Shown here piece by piece: positions 56,385-64,000 of a stretch of DNA of 64,000 nucleotides. Each line of letters starts with the position of its first letter. Positions within the stretch are counted from its first letter, which is position 1. The position numbers were made by a program, and so were the translations under genes. The notes under the pieces are model-generated. The model saw only the letters and a list, made by a program, of their open reading frames with translations, made no database searches and was not told where the DNA came from. Source of the DNA: Marinobacter salsuginis (GTDB lineage: Bacteria; Pseudomonadota; Gammaproteobacteria; Pseudomonadales; Oleiphilaceae). Where the stretch lies: NCBI RefSeq assembly GCF_009617755.1, contig NZ_BGZH01000001.1, positions 62,001 through 126,000 of the forward strand. The letters run 5' to 3'.

Positions 56385-57461
56385 ATGTCGGGCAACAAAC
56401 TAGAGAATCTGAATGTGGCGAGCCAGGAAGCACTGATCACTCCTGAAGCGCTAAAGAAGGAGATGCCACTCTCCGACAAGGCCGCAGAAACCGTCTCAAA
56501 GGGCCGCCAGGCCATCTATGACATCATGGACGGCAAAGACCACCGGCTATTCGTGGTGGTGGGCCCCTGCTCCATTCACGATGTAGAAGCGGCCCGGGAT
56601 TACGCCGCGCGCCTGAAGAAGCTTGCCGATGAAGTCAGCGATACGCTTCTGATCGTTATGCGTGTCTATTTTGAGAAGCCTCGTACAACCGTTGGCTGGA
56701 AAGGTCTGATCAACGATCCGCACCTGAACGACACCTTTGATATTGAGCAGGGCCTCCACATCGGTCGTCGCCTGCTGCTGGATATCAACGAGTTGGGCCT
56801 CCCCGCAGCCACCGAAGCACTGGATCCGATTTCCCCGCAGTACCTGCAGGACACCATTGCCTGGTCCGCTATCGGCGCCCGTACTACTGAGTCACAGACC
56901 CATCGGGAAATGAGCAGCGGCCTTTCCATGGCAATCGGTTTCAAGAATGGCACTGATGGCAGCCTTGATGTTGCCGTGAACGCCATGAAGTCGGTTTCCC
57001 ATCCTCACAGTTTCCTGGGCATTGATCAGCAGGGCCAGGTGGCGATTATCCGCACCAAGGGCAACAATTACGGGCACGTTGTTCTTCGCGGCGGCGGCGG
57101 CAAACCCAACTACGACTCGGTAAGCGTCGCCCTCTGCGAGCAGGCGCTGGATAAAGCAGGCTTGCGCAAATCGATGATGATTGACTGCAGCCACGCCAAC
57201 TCAAGCAAGGATCCGGCTATCCAGCCGCTGGTCATGCAGGACGTAACCCACCAGATTCTGGAAGGCAATACCTCCATCCAGAGCCTTATGGTAGAAAGCA
57301 ACATCAACTGGGGTAACCAGTCCATTCCCGAGAATCTGGCCGATCTCAAATACGGCGTGTCGGTAACCGACGCCTGTATCGACTGGCCAACCACGGAGAA
57401 GGCGATCCGGGACATGCGCGACAAACTCAAGGATGTACTGCCCAAGCGCAAAATCGGCTGA
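56385..57461 (+). CDS. 3-deoxy-7-phosphoheptulonate synthase (class I DAHP synthase)
   Basis: Condenses phosphoenolpyruvate and erythrose 4-phosphate, the first step of the shikimate pathway. The 358-residue protein is a class I AroF/G/H type with the VVVGPCSIHD motif at about residues 64-73, and conserved KPRTTVGWKGL (PEP-binding Arg and Lys) at about 99-109. The N-terminal 45 residues carry the feedback-inhibition site; the sequence there looks more like the tyrosine-sensitive than the phenylalanine-sensitive form, but I would not name the isozyme. It is divergent from DUF1631 and convergent with cobA. Confidence 0.94.
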   Translation: MSGNKLENLNVASQEALITPEALKKEMPLSDKAAETVSKGRQAIYDIMDGKDHRLFVVVGPCSIHDVEAARDYAARLKKLADEVSDTLLIVMRVYFEKPRTTVGWKGLINDPHLNDTFDIEQGLHIGRRLLLDINELGLPAATEALDPISPQYLQDTIAWSAIGARTTESQTHREMSSGLSMAIGFKNGTDGSLDVAVNAMKSVSHPHSFLGIDQQGQVAIIRTKGNNYGHVVLRGGGGKPNYDSVSVALCEQALDKAGLRKSMMIDCSHANSSKDPAIQPLVMQDVTHQILEGNTSIQSLMVESNINWGNQSIPENLADLKYGVSVTDACIDWPTTEKAIRDMRDKLKDVLPKRKIG

Positions 57462-57490
57462 GCAAAAAGCATGATGAGAAAACGGGGAGC

Positions 57491-59706
<2,216 letters not shown>

Positions 59707-61044
59707 TCAGTTGTAGCGTTTTCGGGGGCTTTCGGCGTTTCGGGTATCCAGACGCTGGCGCTTTTCAGCCAGTTTTATCTCGAGCCCTCGATTGACAGGC
59801 TCGTAGTAGCGGCGCTGATGAATGGCCTCGGGCAGGTAGGACTCGCCGGCGGCGAAGGCCTCGGGCTCATCATGGGCGTACCTGTAGGTATCGCCGTGGC
59901 CCATGCTTTTCATCAGTTTGGTCGGGGCATTGCGGAGGTGAACTGGCACCTCATAGTCCGGGTCTTTGCGGATATCCGCCATACACTGATTAAAGGCGCT
60001 ATAAACCGCATTACTTTTGGGAGCCAGCGCCAGATAGGTCACCGCCTGCGCCAGGGCCAGTTCCCCTTCCGGTGTCCCCAGCCGCTCCTGGGCATCCCAG
60101 GCGGCCATGCTAAGCTGCAGGGCACGAGGGTCAGCGTTACCAATGTCTTCGCTGGCAATGCGCACCAGACGCCGTGCAACATAGAGCGGATCACAGCCGC
60201 CATCGAGCATCCGGCACAGCCAGTACAGCGAACCGTCCGGATCGGAACCGCGAACGGATTTATGCAGTGCAGAGATCTGGTCGTAAAACACATCTCCGCC
60301 CTTGTCGAACCGACGCAGGCTTGTCTGCATTACCTGTTCGAGCTGATCAGCCGTTACCCGGTCCATTCCGGAGCCGTCCGGCTCGGCCAGATCCGCCGCC
60401 ACCTCCAGAATATTAAGGGCGCGACGGGCATCGCCGCCGGATGCTGCCGCCATCAGGGTCAGCACGTCCTCATCAACCAGCAGGCGGCCTGCGAAGCCCT
60501 CGTCGGCTGCCAGCGCACGACGTAACAATTGAAGAATGTCCTCTTCTTCAAGGTTCTTAAGCACGTAGACCCGGGTACGGGACAGCAGGGCGCTGTTAAG
60601 TTCGAAAGAAGGGTTTTCGGTGGTCGCACCCACGAAGATGAACGTTCCGTCCTCGATGTGGGGGAGAAACGCGTCCTGCTGGCTCTTGTTGAATCGATGC
60701 ACCTCATCGACAAACAGCAGCGTGTCCCGCCCCTGGGACTGTTTTCGATTGCGCGCCCGCTCTACTACAGCCCGAATCTCTTTCACACCGCTCAAAACGG
60801 CAGACACCGTCTCGAAGCTAAGATCGCTGACGTTCGCCAGAAGCTGGGCAAAAGTAGTCTTACCGACTCCGGGAGGTCCCCAGAGAATCATGGAGTGAAG
60901 CTGGCCCTGCTCCACCGCACGTCGAAGAGGTTTTCCGGGCCCGACCAGGTGTGCCTGGCCCACGTAGTCATCCAGTGTTGCAGGCCGCATTCTTGCGGCC
61001 AAAGGCCGGAAACCGGCGGATTCCGCGAACAGGCTATCCTGCAT
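59707..61044 (-). CDS. rarA: replication-associated recombination protein RarA
   Basis: An AAA+ ATPase related to clamp-loader subunits that acts at stalled replication forks. The 445-residue protein has Walker [16 protein letters not shown] at about residues 56-70, Walker [21 protein letters not shown] (about 109-128) and the sensor 1 region [18 protein letters not shown]. The C-terminal MgsA-type tetramerisation domain is complete. It overlaps the lolA stop by one base (61044). Confidence 0.95.
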   Translation of the reverse strand: MQDSLFAESAGFRPLAARMRPATLDDYVGQAHLVGPGKPLRRAVEQGQLHSMILWGPPGVGKTTFAQLLANVSDLSFETVSAVLSGVKEIRAVVERARNRKQSQGRDTLLFVDEVHRFNKSQQDAFLPHIEDGTFIFVGATTENPSFELNSALLSRTRVYVLKNLEEEDILQLLRRALAADEGFAGRLLVDEDVLTLMAAASGGDARRALNILEVAADLAEPDGSGMDRVTADQLEQVMQTSLRRFDKGGDVFYDQISALHKSVRGSDPDGSLYWLCRMLDGGCDPLYVARRLVRIASEDIGNADPRALQLSMAAWDAQERLGTPEGELALAQAVTYLALAPKSNAVYSAFNQCMADIRKDPDYEVPVHLRNAPTKLMKSMGHGDTYRYAHDEPEAFAAGESYLPEAIHQRRYYEPVNRGLEIKLAEKRQRLDTRNAESPRKRYN

Positions 61045-61691
61045 CAGGCCCCGTCCCGGATAATATCCACACCCTCCGGGTAGTCGAGGGTGAAGGCACC
61101 GGCTTCCACCGGTTCATTGAGCCTGATCCGGTCAAAACTCAGAACACTCAACTGGGCAAGGGAATCCTGCATGCGCATCTCCTGAAGCTCACCCTTGAAG
61201 AAGGTCAACCGGAGTGACGTGAAAAGGGAATCAGGACTCCTTGGCTCCAGGGTGAATTCGCGCGTGTTGTCACCGATCTGGCGCCCTGAGACCTTGTAGG
61301 TTTCCTCCAGGTTATCCACTTCACCGCTGAGCAGCAGTGCCGGAGTAGATTGCACCCTGTCATCGAGCTTATGAATCGTAACCTGCTCCAGATCAGGATC
61401 GTAGACCTCCACGGTTTCGCCATCGCTCACAATAAACTGCGAGAGGGGCGCGCTGGTTTCCCAGTAAAACAGTCCCGGGCGTTTTGCTTTCAACGAACCA
61501 CGGGTTTCCTGGACCTTGTTGCCATTCTCGTTGACAACAATCTGAATGAAATCCGCCTGATAGGTTTCATAGCTCTTCAGTAACGAAGCCAGCTCGTCGG
61601 CTCCCTCTTGGCCCTCACTGGCCGTCGCAGGGCTGAAGAAAAACACCGTCGCTACCATTACTAACAGGTATTTCAGAAAAGACTGTGCCAT
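61044..61691 (-). CDS. lolA: outer-membrane lipoprotein carrier protein LolA
   Basis: The periplasmic chaperone that receives lipoproteins from LolCDE and delivers them to LolB. The 215-residue precursor has a signal peptide (hydrophobic core in about residues 8-22, cleavage near ATA-SEG), and the mature part has typical segments: [42 protein letters not shown] and [22 protein letters not shown]. It lies 12 bases after ftsK and overlaps rarA by one base, as in Pseudomonas. Confidence 0.95.
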   Translation of the reverse strand: MAQSFLKYLLVMVATVFFFSPATASEGQEGADELASLLKSYETYQADFIQIVVNENGNKVQETRGSLKAKRPGLFYWETSAPLSQFIVSDGETVEVYDPDLEQVTIHKLDDRVQSTPALLLSGEVDNLEETYKVSGRQIGDNTREFTLEPRSPDSLFTSLRLTFFKGELQEMRMQDSLAQLSVLSFDRIRLNEPVEAGAFTLDYPEGVDIIRDGA

Positions 61692-61703
61692 GGCTCGTTA
61701 CTC

Positions 61704-64000
61704 CTAATCTCTGGGTGGCGGCGGCGCCAGAACTTCACGGGCGCCGTTATGGCCTGCGGCGCTTACCACGCCGGATGCTTCCATGGCATCAACCAGGTTT
61801 GCCGCCCGGTTGTACCCGATCTTGAATTTTCGCTGCACCGAGGAAATTGAAACGCGGCGCCCTTCAGTCACAAACGCAACCGCCTCGTCGTAGAGCGCAT
61901 CGCCTTCGCTATCTCCACCGCCTTCTGACAGGTTGGGTACCCCGGGCAGACTCTCGCCTTCAGCTCCGTTGAGGACATCGTCCACGTAGACCGGTTCGCC
62001 ACGTGCTTTCCAGGCACTGACAACGCGGTGAACCTCATCGTCGTCCACAAAGGCTCCATGCACCCGAACCGGCAGGCCCGACCCCGGTGGCAGATAGAGC
62101 ATGTCGCCATGCCCCAGTAGCTGCTCAGCGCCACCCTGATCCAGTACCGTCCGCGAATCAATCTTGGACGACACCTGGAAAGACATTCGGGTGGGAATGT
62201 TGGCCTTGATCAGGCCGGTTATCACATCAACCGATGGCCTCTGGGTAGCGAGGATCAGGTGAATACCTGCCGCCCTTGCCTTCTGTGCAATGCGGGCAAT
62301 CAGCTCTTCAACCTTTTTGCCAACGATCATCATCATGTCGGCAAACTCGTCGATCACGACCACGATGAATGGCAGGGTGTCCAGCTCGGGACGTTCCTGT
62401 TCATCATTGGCGAGATACTCGTCCGGCTTCCAGAAAGGATCCAGAAGCGGTTCACCGGCGGCCACGGCGTCTTTGATCTTCCGGTTGTAACCGGCCAGAT
62501 TCCGGACACCGAGGCTGGCCATTGACTTGTACCGGCGCTCCATTTCAGCCACACACCAGCGCAGGGCGTTGGCCGCCTCTTTCATGTCGGTGACCACCGG
62601 CGCCAGCAAATGTGGAATGCCATCGTAGATGCTCAATTCGAGCATCTTCGGATCCACCATGATGAAACGGACATCTTCCGGCCCCGCCTTCAGCAGCATG
62701 CTGAGCAGCATGGCATTGACGCCAACGGACTTACCGGAACCGGTGGTACCCGCCACGAGGAGGTGCGGCATTTTGGCAAGGTTGGCCACCATCGGGTTAC
62801 CACCGATGTCATTACCCAGCGCCAGGGTCAGAGGGGAACTGGATTCCTGGAACACCCGGGCACCAAGCACCTCGCTCAGGCGGACCATTTCCCGTTCTTC
62901 ATTCGGAATCTCAATACCAACAACAGACTTGCCGGGAATCACCTCGACAACCCGAACACTCAGTACCGCCAGGGAACGGGCCAGATCTTTGGCGAGGTTG
63001 GAAATCTTGCTGACCTTCACGCCCGGGGCCGGCTTGATCTCGAACCGGGTGATGACCGGGCCCGGATTGACCTCGACCACTTCCACCGATACCCCGAAAT
63101 CACCGAGCTTTTCTTCCAGCAATCGGGACATGTGCTCCAGCGATTCTTCCGAGTAGCCTTTTTCCTTATGCTCCTCCGGCGGGTCCAGCAGGGAAATCGG
63201 CGGGATCGGGCTTTCTATGTCTTCCAGCAGCGAAGGCTGCTTGCTGCCCTTGTCTTTCGACTGGGAAGGCTGTTCGTCCTTCTTGAAGGGCGAGATCTTC
63301 ACCGAACGCCCCGTAGGCTGAGAGGATTCGTCAGGTTTGGCAGGCTTATCTTTAGCCACAGGCGCGTCATCCCGCGAGCTGAAACTTTCAAGCCGAGCCG
63401 GCTCTGACTCAACTTCGGCCGAGAAACCATCCAGGCCCGGTTCCTTTCGAGCGGTTTCGGGCTTTGAAGCAGCCTTCGGGGCCTTGGGCTTCTTCGGACC
63501 GAAGCCGGGGATCCGGTGCCACCAGCGAGGCTTGTCGGGATCCGGGCTTTTCAATGCGCTATCGACAGCTGGCACACGATCCTTGACCACTGGGGGCTCT
63601 GCTCTTGGCTCGACCTTGGCCTCTGGTTTTTCCGATTGTTTCGGTTTTTCCGGCTTCGGCTTGCCCTTGAACAGACTGCTGATCGCCAGCCCTGTCCGAA
63701 GGGTCAGACCACCGACTTGATCCATCAGCCAGAACCACGACAAACCGGTTGTAACGGTCAGTGCGAACAGAAAGATGGCGATCAGCAAAAGCGTAGTCGC
63801 CGGCAGGTTGAAAAACCGAACCATGGCATCAGCCACAGCCGTACCAAGCACGCCGCCCGAGGAAGCCCCGAGACCAAATACGGAATAGAGCGACAACAGG
63901 CTGGTTGCCGAAAGAAGGATCAACAGGAAGCCACCGAACCGCATCATGAACAGCGGCCAGTGCAAGTCCAGGGAATCGTTGCGCCGCCGGATAAGCATCA
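61704..64000 (-). CDS. ftsK: DNA translocase FtsK, N-terminus outside the window
   Basis: Pumps chromosome dimers at the septum and activates XerCD at dif. The visible part (about 765 residues) begins in the membrane domain: the two helices seen (about residues 15-38 and 59-82 of the fragment) match the third and fourth helices of FtsK. The linker is proline/lysine-rich (about 100-290), followed by the motor with Walker [11 protein letters not shown] and Walker [15 protein letters not shown], and the C-terminal gamma winged helix ([24 protein letters not shown]). An in-frame ATG at 63998 exists, but the first helices and about 90-100 residues are missing, so the gene must continue beyond 64000. 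Confidence 0.95.
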   Translation of the reverse strand, partial: MLIRRRNDSLDLHWPLFMMRFGGFLLILLSATSLLSLYSVFGLGASSGGVLGTAVADAMVRFFNLPATTLLLIAIFLFALTVTTGLSWFWLMDQVGGLTLRTGLAISSLFKGKPKPEKPKQSEKPEAKVEPRAEPPVVKDRVPAVDSALKSPDPDKPRWWHRIPGFGPKKPKAPKAASKPETARKEPGLDGFSAEVESEPARLESFSSRDDAPVAKDKPAKPDESSQPTGRSVKISPFKKDEQPSQSKDKGSKQPSLLEDIESPIPPISLLDPPEEHKEKGYSEESLEHMSRLLEEKLGDFGVSVEVVEVNPGPVITRFEIKPAPGVKVSKISNLAKDLARSLAVLSVRVVEVIPGKSVVGIEIPNEEREMVRLSEVLGARVFQESSSPLTLALGNDIGGNPMVANLAKMPHLLVAGTTGSGKSVGVNAMLLSMLLKAGPEDVRFIMVDPKMLELSIYDGIPHLLAPVVTDMKEAANALRWCVAEMERRYKSMASLGVRNLAGYNRKIKDAVAAGEPLLDPFWKPDEYLANDEQERPELDTLPFIVVVIDEFADMMMIVGKKVEELIARIAQKARAAGIHLILATQRPSVDVITGLIKANIPTRMSFQVSSKIDSRTVLDQGGAEQLLGHGDMLYLPPGSGLPVRVHGAFVDDDEVHRVVSAWKARGEPVYVDDVLNGAEGESLPGVPNLSEGGGDSEGDALYDEAVAFVTEGRRVSISSVQRKFKIGYNRAANLVDAMEASGVVSAAGHNGAREVLAPPPPRD

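Overview
The window looks like a core chromosomal segment of a marine gammaproteobacterium, most probably Marinobacter or a close relative. This rests on moderate G+C, Pseudomonas-like gene order in several blocks (dnaQ-rnhA-methyltransferase-gloB-mltD-yejABEF-fabI, and cysG/cobA-serS-rarA-lolA-ftsK), a PhaD/phasin pair and a DUF934 gene overlapping cysI. The genus is an inference from protein character, not from a search. I see no insertion sequence, prophage, integrase or CRISPR array; one tRNA gene (tRNA-Ser, TGA anticodon) is present. About 90% of the sequence is coding.

Layout. 1-1.8 kb: two small membrane-anchored unknowns and the 23S rRNA methyltransferase RlmA. 1.8-5.7 kb: electron-transfer flavoprotein genes etfBA, divergent from the ETF:ubiquinone oxidoreductase gene, with a perfect 20-bp palindrome between them. 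5.7-11.3 kb (minus strand): SlyD-type isomerase, DUF1285, radical SAM protein, SixA, GpsA, and a STAS/PP2C partner-switching pair. 11.4-13.9 kb: an HD phosphohydrolase and a renalase-like FAD protein. 14.0-20.9 kb: an eight-gene, almost entirely stop/start-overlapping lipid-modification operon. 21-23.2 kb: xthA, a PhaD-like regulator convergent with a PHA phasin, and a candidate small RNA. 23.2-28.6 kb: split YeeE/YedE sulfur transporter, DUF442-type phosphatase, hemH, tRNA-Ser, a BI-1 protein and the tusDCBE sulfur relay. 28.6-40 kb: DUF445, nfuA, metH, cysI-DUF934, acuI-like, sohB and an SCP2 protein. 40-45.6 kb: an orphan ChpA-N-terminal-like protein, dnaQ, rnhA and gloB. 45.7-54 kb: mltD, yejABEF and fabI. 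54-64 kb: PilZ and DUF1631 proteins, a DAHP synthase, a stand-alone uroporphyrinogen methyltransferase, serS, rarA, lolA and a 5'-truncated ftsK.

How the genes work together. Fatty-acid metabolism recurs: the ETF/ETF-QO electron path for beta-oxidation, fabI, the PHA regulator and phasin, the SCP2 protein, and the desaturase/cyclopropane-synthase-like operon. Sulfur handling is the second theme: YeeE halves, tusDCBE, cysI, metH, and siroheme/heme supply through cobA and hemH.

The best candidate for an incompletely described system is the 14.0-20.9 kb operon. Its cyclopropane-synthase paralog has replaced two residues that bind bicarbonate in true cyclopropane synthases, it is headed by a three-histidine-box desaturase, and it ends with a secreted protein I do not recognise. 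The usual ECF sigma/ChrR pair is not nearby.
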